Made by a program: the position numbers and the translations under genes. DNA of 64,000 bases from positions 124,001 through 188,000 of the forward strand of contig NZ_JAIOUB010000001.1 of NCBI RefSeq assembly GCF_019931215.1. The letters run 5' to 3'. The notes below the pieces were generated by a model that was not told the DNA's origin, did not search any database, and saw only the letters and a program-made list of their open reading frames with translations. Position 1 is the stretch's first letter. Every line of letters begins with the position of its first letter. Positions 45,058-53,874 of this stretch are shown in pieces. Origin of the DNA: Alcanivorax limicola (GTDB taxonomy: Bacteria > Pseudomonadota > Gammaproteobacteria > Pseudomonadales > Alcanivoracaceae).

Positions 45058-45922
45058 GCCCTGGCGTATTGATCCTGCTATACACGGCGCGGGCCTTGGC
45101 CTGCGCCGTGGCCTTATGGCGCCTTTGTCAGAGCACGCGGATGCGGTAGCGTCAGCGGTGAATTTTATGGAAGTCGCACCCGAGAACTGGGTGGGGCTCG
45201 GCGGGCGCTGGAAGCGGCGTTTCGCTGAATTTTCAGATCAGTATCCCCTGGTCAGTCATGGTTTGTCGTTGTCCCTGGGAGGGCCGGAACCTCTGGACAT
45301 GGGTTTTCTCCACGATGTCAGGCATTTTCTGCGTGACAACGATGTGCGTTGTTATACAGAACACCTGAGTTACTGCAGCGATCACGGCCATCTGTATGAC
45401 CTGATGCCGATTCCGTTTACCGAGGAGGCGGTACATCATGCCGCCGCACGGATTCGGCAAGTGCAGGATTTCCTCGGTCAACGTATCGGTATTGAGCATG
45501 TCAGCTATTACGCGGCACCGGGGCAGCAGATGAGTGAGCTGGATTTCGTGTGCGCGGTACTGGAGGAAGCCGACTGCGGTTTGCTGCTTGATGTCAACAA
45601 CGCCTACGTGAACAGTATCAATCATGGTTACGATGCCGCGCAGTACATCAGCGGTCTGCCGGGTGAGCGGATCATGTATGTGCATGTTGCAGGGCACTTT
45701 GACGAAGCGGCAGATCTCAAGGTCGATACCCATGGCAGTGCGGTGACAGACCCGGTGTGGGCGCTGTTGTCACATGCCTATGCTGAGTTCGGAGTGCTCC
45801 CCACACTGCTGGAGCGTGATTTCAATTTTCCGTCGGTGCCGGAGTTGCTTTCCGAGGTGCGCCAGATCCGCGCTTTGCAATCTGCAGGGGAAAGCGCTGC
45901 CGGTGGGGCTGCGGTACGATGA
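45044..45922 (+). CDS. hvfB: DUF692 multinuclear non-heme iron oxidase (HvfB/BufB-like)
   Basis: A 292-residue MNIO-family (DUF692) enzyme with TIM-barrel features: NFMEVAPENWVGLGG, VSHGLSLSLGG (His72), YTEHLSY (Glu106, His107), LLLDVNNAYVNSINH, YVHVAGH (His214) and DTHGSAVTDPVW (Asp228, His230), TLLERDFNFP (Glu257). These histidines and acids are candidate iron ligands by family analogy. It would oxidise precursor cysteines using iron and O2. Start GTG 45044 is chosen because GAGGG (45034-45038) is 5 bp away; it overlaps hvfA by 14 bp, and upstream in-frame codons lack SDs. Confidence 0.9.
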   Translation: MVQPEPWRIDPAIHGAGLGLRRGLMAPLSEHADAVASAVNFMEVAPENWVGLGGRWKRRFAEFSDQYPLVSHGLSLSLGGPEPLDMGFLHDVRHFLRDNDVRCYTEHLSYCSDHGHLYDLMPIPFTEEAVHHAAARIRQVQDFLGQRIGIEHVSYYAAPGQQMSELDFVCAVLEEADCGLLLDVNNAYVNSINHGYDAAQYISGLPGERIMYVHVAGHFDEAADLKVDTHGSAVTDPVWALLSHAYAEFGVLPTLLERDFNFPSVPELLSEVRQIRALQSAGESAAGGAAVR

Positions 45923-46686
45923 CCGAACAGGATTTTCAACGCGTACAGCGCATGTTTGCCGGACACCTGCGGGATCCGGAGCACAACCTGCCTCCCGAGG
46001 GGCTCGAAGACCGTCGTCTGCGCATATACCGCGACCTGTTTTTCAATAATCTGGACAATTTTCTGCGCACCGGTTTTCCTGTATTGCACAGCCTGTTACC
46101 GGAGCTGCGCTGGCAGCAGCTGGTGCGGGATTTCATGCGCAACCATACTTGCCACTCCCCGTACTTTCGCGATATTCCCGAGGCGTTTCTTGCTTTTCTG
46201 GATGCCGGCGAGACGTTGACCGCCGACGATCCGCCGTTTGTGCAGCAGCTTGCGCACTATGAGTGGATGGAACTGGTACTCGATACCCGGGATGTGACGC
46301 CGCAGGAGTGCGATCCGTCCGGAGATCTGCTGGCAGGCGCCCCCGTGCTGTCGCCGTTGGTGGAGGTTCTCAGCTACGACTGGCCGGTTCATCAGATAGG
46401 TGCCGAGTATCAGCCCGACGCGCCATTGCCGGCGCCGGTGTGGTTGTTGATCTATCGGGATGCCACAGACAGTGTCCGGTTCATGGAAATAAACAGCGTG
46501 ACCGCACAGCTGCTGGCGCTCATCACGCAATGGCCCGGTCGTGCCGGGGAGGCATTGCTGCGGCAGTTGGCCACGGACCTGGCCCACCCTGATCCGGAGG
46601 CGGTGTTGCGCTTTGGCGCAGACCTGCTCGCCGGGCTGCGCGAGCGGGGTGTTCTGGCGGGTGTTGCGCCCGCGGAAGTGCCGTGA
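45919..46686 (+). CDS. hvfC: DUF2063 partner protein (HvfC/BufC-like)
   Basis: A 255-residue protein with the DUF2063 N-terminal pattern RRLRIYRDLFFNNLDNFLRTGFPVL and a helical domain, followed by a winged-helix-like C-terminus. In MNIO systems this partner recognises the leader peptide and presents it to the oxidase. Its ATG overlaps the hvfB stop (ATGA), implying tight coupling. It ends the operon; mlaA follows 102 bp downstream. Confidence 0.9.
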   Translation: MTEQDFQRVQRMFAGHLRDPEHNLPPEGLEDRRLRIYRDLFFNNLDNFLRTGFPVLHSLLPELRWQQLVRDFMRNHTCHSPYFRDIPEAFLAFLDAGETLTADDPPFVQQLAHYEWMELVLDTRDVTPQECDPSGDLLAGAPVLSPLVEVLSYDWPVHQIGAEYQPDAPLPAPVWLLIYRDATDSVRFMEINSVTAQLLALITQWPGRAGEALLRQLATDLAHPDPEAVLRFGADLLAGLRERGVLAGVAPAEVP

Positions 46687-46788
46687 CATGCCGCGTTCAG
46701 CGGGGCGAGCAGACGGTTTCTGGCGTGGCTGGCTGATCACGTCAGGCCTGCTATACTCCGGCAGTTGCGGAGCTGCCCGGGAGGCAGG

Positions 46789-47574
46789 GTGAGACAAGTA
46801 AAAGCAGTACTGATATATGCGCTGGGCCTGGTGAGCTTGCTGCCGATGGCGGCGGCGGCAGACTATGCTGACGCGCTCCGTGCTGCTGAGACCGGGGAGC
46901 GCTATCAAGGTACCGCGAGTCACCCCAATGATCCCTGGGAAGCCATGAACCGGCGCATCTTTTCGTTCAATGAAACGGTCGATCAATACACCGCCAAACC
47001 CGCTGCGAAGGCATACCGGCGAGTTGTGCCCGGTTTTGTCCGGCGGCCCATAGGCAATTTCTTCGAGAACGTGCGTGACCTGCGCAGTGGCGTGAACAAC
47101 CTGCTGCAATGGCGCTGGCGTGATGCGGGCAACAATCTGGGCCGTTTTGGTCTTAATACCACGCTTGGCGTCGCCGGCTTTTTTGATGTGGCCACCAGTG
47201 TCGAGCTGAGCAAACGCGACAGTGATTTCGGTATTACTCTGGCGCGCTGGGGCGTGCCGGAGGGGCCTTACCTGATGTTACCGGGTCTGGGGCCTTCAAC
47301 GGTGCGTGACACCCCGGCCATGTACCCGGACTATTATCTGGGGCCGGCTCGGCAGATAGACCACACGTTGACGAGCTGGACCTATACGGGGATCTATTTG
47401 CTGGATGTGCGCGCCAGGGTGCTGGACTTTGAGGATGCCATCAGTGGCGATCGCTATGCTTTCCTGCGCGATTTCTATCTGCAGAGCCGCCGCTCTGCGG
47501 CGGGTCAGCGATCCGTTGACGACGATTTCGAATTCGGTTCGGATATAGACGACTGGGATGATGACGACTGGTAA
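46789..47574 (+). CDS. mlaA: MlaA/VacJ-like phospholipid-transport protein lacking a lipobox
   Basis: A 261-residue protein of the MlaA/VacJ family, which removes phospholipid from the outer membrane outer leaflet. Core motifs are HPNDPWEAMNRRIFSFNE, NFFENVRDLRSGVNNLLQW, GRFGLNTTLGVAGFFDVA and LPGLGPSTVRDTPAMYPDYY. Unlike E. coli MlaA, the N-terminal signal (VKAVLIYALGLVSLLPMAAA) has no Cys at the cleavage site, so it seems periplasmic rather than lipidated. The C-terminus ends in an acidic DDDFEFGSDIDDWDDDDW. GTG start with GGGAGG upstream. Confidence 0.88.
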   Translation: MRQVKAVLIYALGLVSLLPMAAAADYADALRAAETGERYQGTASHPNDPWEAMNRRIFSFNETVDQYTAKPAAKAYRRVVPGFVRRPIGNFFENVRDLRSGVNNLLQWRWRDAGNNLGRFGLNTTLGVAGFFDVATSVELSKRDSDFGITLARWGVPEGPYLMLPGLGPSTVRDTPAMYPDYYLGPARQIDHTLTSWTYTGIYLLDVRARVLDFEDAISGDRYAFLRDFYLQSRRSAAGQRSVDDDFEFGSDIDDWDDDDW

Positions 47575-47584
47575 GCGCGACGGA

Positions 47585-48022
47585 TCAATGCCCGCGAATC
47601 AGATGCCGTGCCCGAATAAAATCACTGTGCGCCACGTACAGAAGATCCGCTACCTTGCGGATCACATACTCTTCATGAGGGTGTGTTTCCCCGTCGGCAT
47701 GGGCGACCGCCCACATATCAACGATCAATTCAAGGCGCTGTTCTGCGGACCAGTGAGCGCGCAGTGAGCGCGTAAACTGAAAATAGTCCGTGGCACCTTC
47801 GGCGGCCGTTTCTGCTTGCTGGAATTTTTCCTTTACCTGGGCTCTGGGCAACTGCCAGCGCTGCTCAAGGCGGTCAAGCAGGGTGTCGAGCTCGTCCCGG
47901 TCGATCTGCCCATCCGCCCGTGCCACTTCATACAGCAGCGCGGCGGCGGCCAGATGCAGGTCGTGCTTGTCGGCGTCTGGTGCAGCGGCCTCGCCAAGCA
48001 ATTGTCGCAGCATCGCTATCAT
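47585..48022 (-). CDS. TerB-family protein
   Basis: A 145-residue all-helical protein with two TerB-like halves (LAAAALLYEVARADGQIDRDELDTL and LELIVDMWAVAHADGETHPHEEYVIRKVADLL), each with metal-coordinating acidic residues. Members are linked to tellurite resistance or DjlA-like co-chaperones; specific role unknown. ATG 48022 overlaps the tal stop (ATGA), so both are likely one leftward unit. Confidence 0.85.
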   Translation of the reverse strand: MIAMLRQLLGEAAAPDADKHDLHLAAAALLYEVARADGQIDRDELDTLLDRLEQRWQLPRAQVKEKFQQAETAAEGATDYFQFTRSLRAHWSAEQRLELIVDMWAVAHADGETHPHEEYVIRKVADLLYVAHSDFIRARHLIRGH

Positions 48023-48978
48023 GCCAGCAGTGCCTCCAGTGCCTCCTGGTCCCTAGCGAAGCGCCGGATGCCATCACTGAGCAGATCGCAGGCCATGGGG
48101 TTGTCGTTCATGGCCCAGCGGAACACAGCCTCGTTGAGCTGTGCCGGCCGCTGCTCTGTCGAAGTCGGGTCTTCTGCGGGAACAACCGTATCGGCATTCA
48201 GTTGCTGCGTCAGTGAGCCGGTGTCGTTTTCCAGTGTTTCAAGCAGGGCCGGGCTGATAGTCAGGCGATCACAGCCCGCCAGCGCCTCGATCTGGCCGGC
48301 ATTGCGGAAGCTGGCACCCATGACGATGGTGTCCAGCCCCTGGCTTTTGAGTGTGTGGAAGATCGCCTTGACCGATATCACGCCAGGATCAGTGTCGGCG
48401 CTCTCGACAACGGTGCCGTGTTTGACATACCAGTCGTAGATGCGGCCAACGAACGGAGAGATCAGCGTGGCGCCATGCTGGGCGGCTGCGAGTGCCTGTT
48501 CAAGGCAAAACACCAGCGTGAGGTTGCAGCGGATGCCTTCCTGCTCAAGGATCGCTGCCGCCTGTATGCCTTCCCAGGTGGCCGCTATCTTGATCAGGAT
48601 GCGGCCCGTATCGACGCCCAGTTCGCGGTACAGCGCGATCAGGCTGCGAGCGCGCTCGACGGTGGCCATGGTATCGAAAGACAGTCGCGCATCGACTTCC
48701 GTGGACACCAGGCCGGGCACCGTATCAAGGATGGTGCGGCCGGTCAGGGTGGCGAAGGCATCACAGCGCAGGACAATGCTGTCCTCGCGGCCCAGCTGCC
48801 GAGCCAGCAGGCCCGCATCCTCAAGCAGGCTCTGATAGCGCGGTTCCCGGGCGATTGCCAGCAGCAGGGACGGGTTGGTCGTGGCGTCTTCGGGCTGCAG
48901 GGCGCGGATCGTATCCATGTCCCCGGTGTCGGCGACCAGAGTACTCCACCTGGCCAGTTGTGCGCGTTTGCTAGTCAT
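48019..48978 (-). CDS. tal: Transaldolase
   Basis: A 319-residue classic transaldolase of the pentose-phosphate pathway, transferring a dihydroxyacetone unit between sugar phosphates. DATTNPSLLL and the Schiff-base lysine ILIKIAATWEG (Lys130) are visible, with LTLVFCLEQALAAAQHGATLISPFVGRIYDW. Length is right for the long form. It is translationally coupled to the TerB-like gene. Confidence 0.95.
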   Translation of the reverse strand: MTSKRAQLARWSTLVADTGDMDTIRALQPEDATTNPSLLLAIAREPRYQSLLEDAGLLARQLGREDSIVLRCDAFATLTGRTILDTVPGLVSTEVDARLSFDTMATVERARSLIALYRELGVDTGRILIKIAATWEGIQAAAILEQEGIRCNLTLVFCLEQALAAAQHGATLISPFVGRIYDWYVKHGTVVESADTDPGVISVKAIFHTLKSQGLDTIVMGASFRNAGQIEALAGCDRLTISPALLETLENDTGSLTQQLNADTVVPAEDPTSTEQRPAQLNEAVFRWAMNDNPMACDLLSDGIRRFARDQEALEALLA

Positions 48979-49062
48979 GAGTTCAGTGCCTGCTTCCTGT
49001 AAGCCTGTGTCGAATGAGCGGCGATTCGGGACATTATGCCCCGGACAGGTGACAAGCGTGCG

Positions 49063-50085
49063 TTAACGCGGCACAAGCCGCAAGGCCTCAAGCAATACTT
49101 CCGGTGTGGCATCGGCGAGATGCGCCCGGGTGCTCAGATGGCGACGAAAGGCACGCGCGCCCGGGATGCCCTGGAACAGGTTGAGGACATGGCGCAACAC
49201 GTGCTTCGGGTGCACGCCCTGCGCATACCGTTGCTCGACATAGGGCAGGAACGCCTCAATCACACTGTGACGGTCCGTGCAGGGGGCGGGCGTGTCGAAC
49301 AGCAGCGGGTCTGCGTCGCGCAGAAACCAGGGATTCATGTAGGCCTCCCGGCCAATCATGACGCCATCCACCTGATCCAGATGCTCACGCACTGCGTCCA
49401 GTGAGCGTATGCCACCGTTGATGATGATCTCGCAGTCCGGGAAATCCTGCTTGATTGCGTAGGCGCGCTCGTAGACCAGGGGCGGGATGTCCCGGTTCTC
49501 TTTCGGGCTGAGCCCGGCGAGGATGGCCTTGCGGGCATGAATGGTAAAGCTGCGGCAGCCCGCCTGACGCACCGTGTCGACAAAGGTATGCAGGAACGCA
49601 TAGTCATCCTGATCGTCAATGCCGATGCGGCTCTTGACGGTCACCGGCAGTGAGACAGCGGCGGCCATTGCCGCCACACACTCGGCCACCAGGCCCGGAT
49701 CAGCCATCAGACAGGCGCCGAAACGGCCCGATTGCACCCGGTCGGAAGGGCAGCCCACATTGAGGTTGACCTCGTCGTAGCCGTAATCGGCACAGATGCG
49801 CGCCGCCTCGGCCAGTTGGGCCGGGTCGCTGCCGCCGAGTTGCACGGCCACCGGGTGCTCCAGGGCATCAAAGCCGAGCAGGGTGTCGCGATGCCCGTGA
49901 ATGATCGCGGGCGCGGTGACCATCTCGGTGTAGAGCAGCGTGTGCCGGGTGATCAATCGGCACAGATAACGGAAGTCGCGACTGGTCCAGTCCATCATCG
50001 GCGCGACGGACAGACGGCGACGCAATGTCGGGGGAGGCGATGCCGGGGAGGCAGGCGCAGCGTGGTCAGGGGGCAGGGAGGGCAT
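49063..50085 (-). CDS. dusA: tRNA-dihydrouridine(20/20a) synthase
   Basis: A 340-residue FMN-dependent enzyme reducing U20/U20a of tRNA. Visible are RLSVAPMMDWTSRDFRY, the catalytic NVGCPSDRVQSGRFGA (Cys112), SRIGID, HARKAIL and IINGGIRS ... MIGREAYMNPW. ATG 50085 is chosen because a non-triplet 13-bp duplication lies immediately upstream, which argues that region is non-coding; no strong SD is present. An alternative is ATG 50130. Confidence 0.92.
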   Translation of the reverse strand: MPSLPPDHAAPASPASPPPTLRRRLSVAPMMDWTSRDFRYLCRLITRHTLLYTEMVTAPAIIHGHRDTLLGFDALEHPVAVQLGGSDPAQLAEAARICADYGYDEVNLNVGCPSDRVQSGRFGACLMADPGLVAECVAAMAAAVSLPVTVKSRIGIDDQDDYAFLHTFVDTVRQAGCRSFTIHARKAILAGLSPKENRDIPPLVYERAYAIKQDFPDCEIIINGGIRSLDAVREHLDQVDGVMIGREAYMNPWFLRDADPLLFDTPAPCTDRHSVIEAFLPYVEQRYAQGVHPKHVLRHVLNLFQGIPGARAFRRHLSTRAHLADATPEVLLEALRLVPR

Positions 50086-50089
50086 CAGC

Positions 50090-50115
50090 GTGTGGTCTGG
50101 TCGTGTGGTCTGGTT
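50090..50115. repeat. 13-bp tandem duplication upstream of dusA
   Basis: GTGTGGTCTGGTC and GTGTGGTCTGGTT are adjacent, one mismatch. The length is not a multiple of three, so a coding role is unlikely. Confidence 0.85.
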
Positions 50116-50144
50116 TAGTCGGCAAGCCATTATGGCACAGCGCG

Positions 50145-50168
50145 CAGCATGCCCGTGAGGGCATGCTG
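50145..50168. terminator. Perfect 10-bp stem-loop between dusA and the DUF4399 gene
   Basis: CAGCATGCCC (50145-50154) pairs with GGGCATGCTG (50159-50168) around GTGA. It lies just beyond the stop of the leftward DUF4399 gene; no T run follows. Confidence 0.5.
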
Positions 50169-50182
50169 ACGCAGACTGTGGG

Positions 50183-50731
50183 CTATTCTTCGACGGTAAT
50201 CGTGATGGTGTCGGACAGCACCGGTGGATCATGCGGGATATGCATGTGATCACCCAGCAGCAGTTGCAGGGTGTGAGTGCCTGGCGGCAGTTCGAGCTCG
50301 GTCTCGGTCTGGCCGCCGCCGAAGTGCACGATCTGATCTGTTGCCGGCAGCGGGAAGTCCATGGCTGGCAGCTCATCCAGGTTGATCAGCAGGTGGTGAT
50401 GACCCGCATTTTCCTGCTCTTCACCCGCGGGCACTACCTCCATGCCCTCCAGGCCAAAGCTGATGGTCACGGGGCTGCTGACGGTGTCGCCATCTGCCGG
50501 GCTGATGAAGAAGACCCGGGCACCATCCGGTGCGGTGCTCCGTGGCAGCCCGGCAGGCTCTCCCCGGGTGTCCTCGTGCGTATGATCCGCATGGGTTTGT
50601 TCTGCATGGGCAGCTGTCTCGCCGGGCGCAGTGGAAGGCGGCTCCGGGGGATCGCGGTCGGAACAGCCGCTGACCAGCATGCCACCGGCCACAAGGCCCG
50701 CAACAAGGCTCATGTGATGTCTTTTCTGCAT
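50183..50731 (-). CDS. DUF4399 lipoprotein with His-rich linker
   Basis: A 182-residue lipoprotein (lipobox VSGC, Cys23; ATG 50731 or 50713) with a linker rich in His (HAEQTHADHTHEDT) and a DUF4399 domain (RVFFISPADGDTVSSPVTISFGLEGM ... GHHHLLINLDELP ... HTLQLLLGDHMHIPHDPPVLSD). The domain's role is unknown; the histidines suggest metal binding, inferred only. AAGGGG precedes the ATG. Confidence 0.85.
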   Translation of the reverse strand: MQKRHHMSLVAGLVAGGMLVSGCSDRDPPEPPSTAPGETAAHAEQTHADHTHEDTRGEPAGLPRSTAPDGARVFFISPADGDTVSSPVTISFGLEGMEVVPAGEEQENAGHHHLLINLDELPAMDFPLPATDQIVHFGGGQTETELELPPGTHTLQLLLGDHMHIPHDPPVLSDTITITVEE

Positions 50732-50876
50732 CAGGAATACCCCTTGTTAATGTAGATCATGGGACAGGCACTTTAGCATGGATGTGATTCCTTTTGCGTG
50801 GGGGCGATACCGGCGCCCAAGGCGGGTATAATCCGCGCCAGCCAGAAATGCCCGGCCCTGAATGACTGGAGTTTTC

Positions 50877-52388
50877 ATGACCGTTCGTACCCGCGTTGCA
50901 CCGTCGCCCACCGGCGATCCCCATGTTGGCACCGCCTATATCGCGCTGTTCAATCTCTGCTTTGCGCGCCAGCATGGCGGTGAGTTCATTCTGCGTATCG
51001 AGGATACCGATCAGGCGCGTTCCACGGCGGCATCAGAGCAGGCCATTTTCGATGCGCTGCGCTGGCTGGGGCTGGGGTGGGATGAGGGGCCTGACGTCGG
51101 TGGCCCTCACGGCCCTTACCGGCAAAGCGAACGTAGCGAGATTTACCGTGAGCATGCACAGCGTCTGCTGGATAGCGGTCATGCGTTTCGTTGCTATCGC
51201 ACGCCGGAAGAGCTGGAGCAGCTGCGCGAGGCGCTCAAAAGCAGTGGCGAGCAGCGGGCATTGAAAGCCAGTGATCTGGAACTGACGGCGGACGAGGTGG
51301 CGCGTCGGGAAGCGGCAGGCGCCCCCAGCGTGGTCAGAATGCGCGTGCCGGAAACCGGCCGCTGCCCGGTTGAGGACATGTTGCGCGGCACCGTAGAGCT
51401 GGACTGGTCACTGGTGGATGCGCAGATCCTGATGAAGTCTGACGGGATGCCTACCTATCATCTGGCCAATGTCGTGGATGATCACCTGATGGGCATCACC
51501 CATGTGATTCGGGGGGAGGAGTGGCTCAACTCGGCTCCCAAACACAAACTGCTGTACGAGTATTTCGGTTGGGATATGCCGGTGCTGTGCCATATGCCGT
51601 TGTTGCGCAACCCGGACAAGTCAAAGCTTTCCAAGCGCAAGAATCCGACCAGCATCAGTTACTATCGCCAGAAAGGCTATTTGCCCGAAGCGCTGGTCAA
51701 TTACCTCGGCCGCATGGGCTGGTCCATGCCGGATGAGAAAGAAAAGTTCACCCTGCCCGAGATGCAGGCGGCCTTCGATATCAAGCGTGTTTCACTGGGT
51801 GGGCCCGTGTTCGACGTCGAAAAGCTGTCCTGGCTGAACGGGCAGTGGCTGCGGGAGCTGGATGACGATGCATTCCTGGAGCAGCTGCAACAGTGGCTGT
51901 TCAATCGCGAGCATGCTCTGGCGGTGATTCCACACATCAAGAGCCGGGTAGAGACGCTCAGCCAGGTCGTGGAGAAGGCCGGTTTCTGCTTTGGTGATGC
52001 GCCAGCCATTACCGAGAACAGCTTTGTGCACAGCCAGCATCCGCCGGAAGACATGAAAGAGTGGTTGCAGTATCTGCTCTGGTCACTGGAAGCCCTGCGT
52101 ACCTGGGAGCGCGATGCGATCTTTGCGGAAGCGAAAAGCCTGGCCGACGGCCTCGGGGTCAAGGTCAAGGATTTCCTGTTCCCGGTGTTCGTCGCGATTG
52201 CCGGTACGGCAGCAAGTTTCTCGGTGGTGGATAGCATGGCCTTGATCGGTCCGGACTTGTCGCGGGCACGTTTGCGCCAGGCCATTGAGGTGCTGGGCGG
52301 CGTATCCAAGAAGCAGGGCAAGAAGCTGGAGAAACAATGGCTTGCACTGCGCTCGGAACAGGCTGATCAAGCAATAGACGATCAGTGA
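50877..52388 (+). CDS. gltX: Glutamyl-tRNA synthetase
   Basis: A 503-residue class Ic synthetase. HIGH-type [11 protein letters not shown], the KLSKR motif ([11 protein letters not shown]) and the anticodon-binding alpha-helical C-terminus are present. ATG 50877 with GGAG six bp upstream; an in-frame ATG 15 bp upstream lacks an SD. Downstream are tRNA-Ala and tRNA-Glu, so the synthetase and its cognate tRNA gene are near neighbours. Confidence 0.95.
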   Translation: MTVRTRVAPSPTGDPHVGTAYIALFNLCFARQHGGEFILRIEDTDQARSTAASEQAIFDALRWLGLGWDEGPDVGGPHGPYRQSERSEIYREHAQRLLDSGHAFRCYRTPEELEQLREALKSSGEQRALKASDLELTADEVARREAAGAPSVVRMRVPETGRCPVEDMLRGTVELDWSLVDAQILMKSDGMPTYHLANVVDDHLMGITHVIRGEEWLNSAPKHKLLYEYFGWDMPVLCHMPLLRNPDKSKLSKRKNPTSISYYRQKGYLPEALVNYLGRMGWSMPDEKEKFTLPEMQAAFDIKRVSLGGPVFDVEKLSWLNGQWLRELDDDAFLEQLQQWLFNREHALAVIPHIKSRVETLSQVVEKAGFCFGDAPAITENSFVHSQHPPEDMKEWLQYLLWSLEALRTWERDAIFAEAKSLADGLGVKVKDFLFPVFVAIAGTAASFSVVDSMALIGPDLSRARLRQAIEVLGGVSKKQGKKLEKQWLALRSEQADQAIDDQ

Positions 52389-52407
52389 CAGATCGCATGT
52401 CATTTGC

Positions 52408-52435
52408 TTGACAGCCTCCGGGCTGCTGCTACAAT
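52408..52435 (+). promoter_or_regulatory. Strong tRNA promoter
   Basis: TTGACA (52408-52413), 16-bp spacer, TACAAT (52430-52435) with a GC-rich discriminator after it. It lies in the 124 bp between the gltX stop and tRNA-Ala and suits growth-rate-controlled stable-RNA transcription. Confidence 0.85.
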
Positions 52436-52512
52436 GCGCAGCCTCAACCGGGGCCGAGGCTGCCGGTTGTAGCAAGACCAGCGGCGAGCTTTCAGAGCTC
52501 GCGCACAAATCT

Positions 52513-52588
<76 letters not shown>

Positions 52589-52621
52589 GATTCCAGGCCA
52601 GACTCAAGTTCAGAAGGTTTT

Positions 52622-52697
52622 GTCCCCTTCGTCTAGAGGCCTAGGACACCGCCCTTTCACGGCGGTAACAGGGGTTCGAATCCCCTAGGGGACGCCA
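52622..52697 (+). tRNA. tRNA-Glu, anticodon UUC
   Basis: A 76-nt tRNA beginning GTCCCCTTCGTCTAGAGGC with encoded CCA; the anticodon loop CTTTCAC gives TTC. Co-transcribed with tRNA-Ala 33 bp upstream. Confidence 0.97.
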
Positions 52698-52705
52698 AAA
52701 AGAGC

Positions 52706-52739
52706 AAGCCCGCTTCGCGAGAAGCGGGCTTTTTCTTTT
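52706..52739 (+). terminator. Intrinsic terminator of the tRNA unit
   Basis: An 11-bp stem (52706-52716 with 52721-52731, loop GCGA) followed by TTTTCTTTT. Canonical. Confidence 0.95.
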
Positions 52740-52827
52740 GGGCTGTCAATCCCGGTCATGGCCCACCCCTTGCGGGCTGGTATACGGTTTGTCGAAGCAT
52801 TCGACGATCTGATACCCGGAGGCAAGG

Positions 52828-53856
52828 ATGGCGCAGACAGACACGCTCCCGTTCAATCCCGCAACACTCGAGACCTGGCTGGCGCAGCATATCGAGGGCT
52901 TCCGTGGCCCGATTCGGCTGACACGCTTTCCGGGCGGGCAGTCCATTCCGTCCTGGCGTATCGACGCCGGCTCCGGTGTTTACGTTTTGCGCCGCAAGCC
53001 TGATGGTCCTGTCCTCAAGGGGGCGCACAGTGTCGAGCGTGAGGCGCGCGTGCAGCTGGCACTGGCGGGGCAGGGATTCCCGGTACCTCGGGTGTATGCG
53101 CTGTGCGAAGACGCAGCCGTGCTCGGTACGCCGTTTTATGTCATGGATCACGTGGAAGGCCGTATCTTCTGGGACCCGACGTTTCCGGAGGTGATAGCGG
53201 GGGAGCGTGCCGCGTACTTCGATGCCATGAACGCCACGCTGGCACAGTTGCATGGTATTGATCCGGCGGCCGCAGGGTTGGCGGACTATGGCCGGCCGGG
53301 GAATTTTTTCGCGCGCCAGATCGGGCTCTGGTCAAAGCAATACCTGGGTGACCCGGAAGCGGGCCAGGACCCTGATATGGATGCGCTGGTGCGTGACTTG
53401 CCGACGATGATTCCGCCGGGCGATGAGGTGGTGGTCGCCCACGGTGACTTCCGCTGTGACAACATGATTTTCCACCCCCGTGAGCCACGAGTGATTGCGG
53501 TGCTGGACTGGGAGCTGTCTACGCTCGGTCATCCACTGGCGGATTTTGCCTACCACGCGATGATGTATCACATGCCGGCACAGGGCATGAATGGCCTCGG
53601 CGGTCTGGATCTGACATCACTCAACATTCCTGATGAAGCGGCGTGTATCGAGGCCTACTGCCGTCGCACCGGCCGCAGTGGTATCGATCACTGGTCGTTC
53701 TATATCGCCTTCAACATCTTTCGTTTGGCGGCAATTCTGCATGGCATTCAGGGGCGGGTGCTGCGTGGTACGGCGGCGTCCGCCAGTGCACGGGAGCGGG
53801 CCGCCCAGTATCCGGCGCTGGCCAGGCTGGCCAATCAGATCCTGCAGCGGCAGTAA
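52828..53856 (+). CDS. Phosphotransferase-family (ACAD10/11-type APH) kinase
   Basis: A 342-residue APH-fold kinase. N-lobe VYVLRRKPDG ... HSVEREARVQLAL, active-site VAHGDFRCDNMIF and VLDWELSTLGHPLADFAY. This group includes the kinase halves of ACAD10/ACAD11, which phosphorylate 4-hydroxyacyl-CoAs in some organisms; a similar role is inferred. GGAGG lies upstream of the ATG. Confidence 0.85.
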   Translation: MAQTDTLPFNPATLETWLAQHIEGFRGPIRLTRFPGGQSIPSWRIDAGSGVYVLRRKPDGPVLKGAHSVEREARVQLALAGQGFPVPRVYALCEDAAVLGTPFYVMDHVEGRIFWDPTFPEVIAGERAAYFDAMNATLAQLHGIDPAAAGLADYGRPGNFFARQIGLWSKQYLGDPEAGQDPDMDALVRDLPTMIPPGDEVVVAHGDFRCDNMIFHPREPRVIAVLDWELSTLGHPLADFAYHAMMYHMPAQGMNGLGGLDLTSLNIPDEAACIEAYCRRTGRSGIDHWSFYIAFNIFRLAAILHGIQGRVLRGTAASASARERAAQYPALARLANQILQRQ

Positions 53857-53874
53857 GCCTGAGTGGCTGCCGGG

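Noticed and set aside
50086..50376. Long N-terminal extension of dusA
   Set aside because: The upstream frame has no family similarity and contains a 13-bp duplication out of triplet phase.
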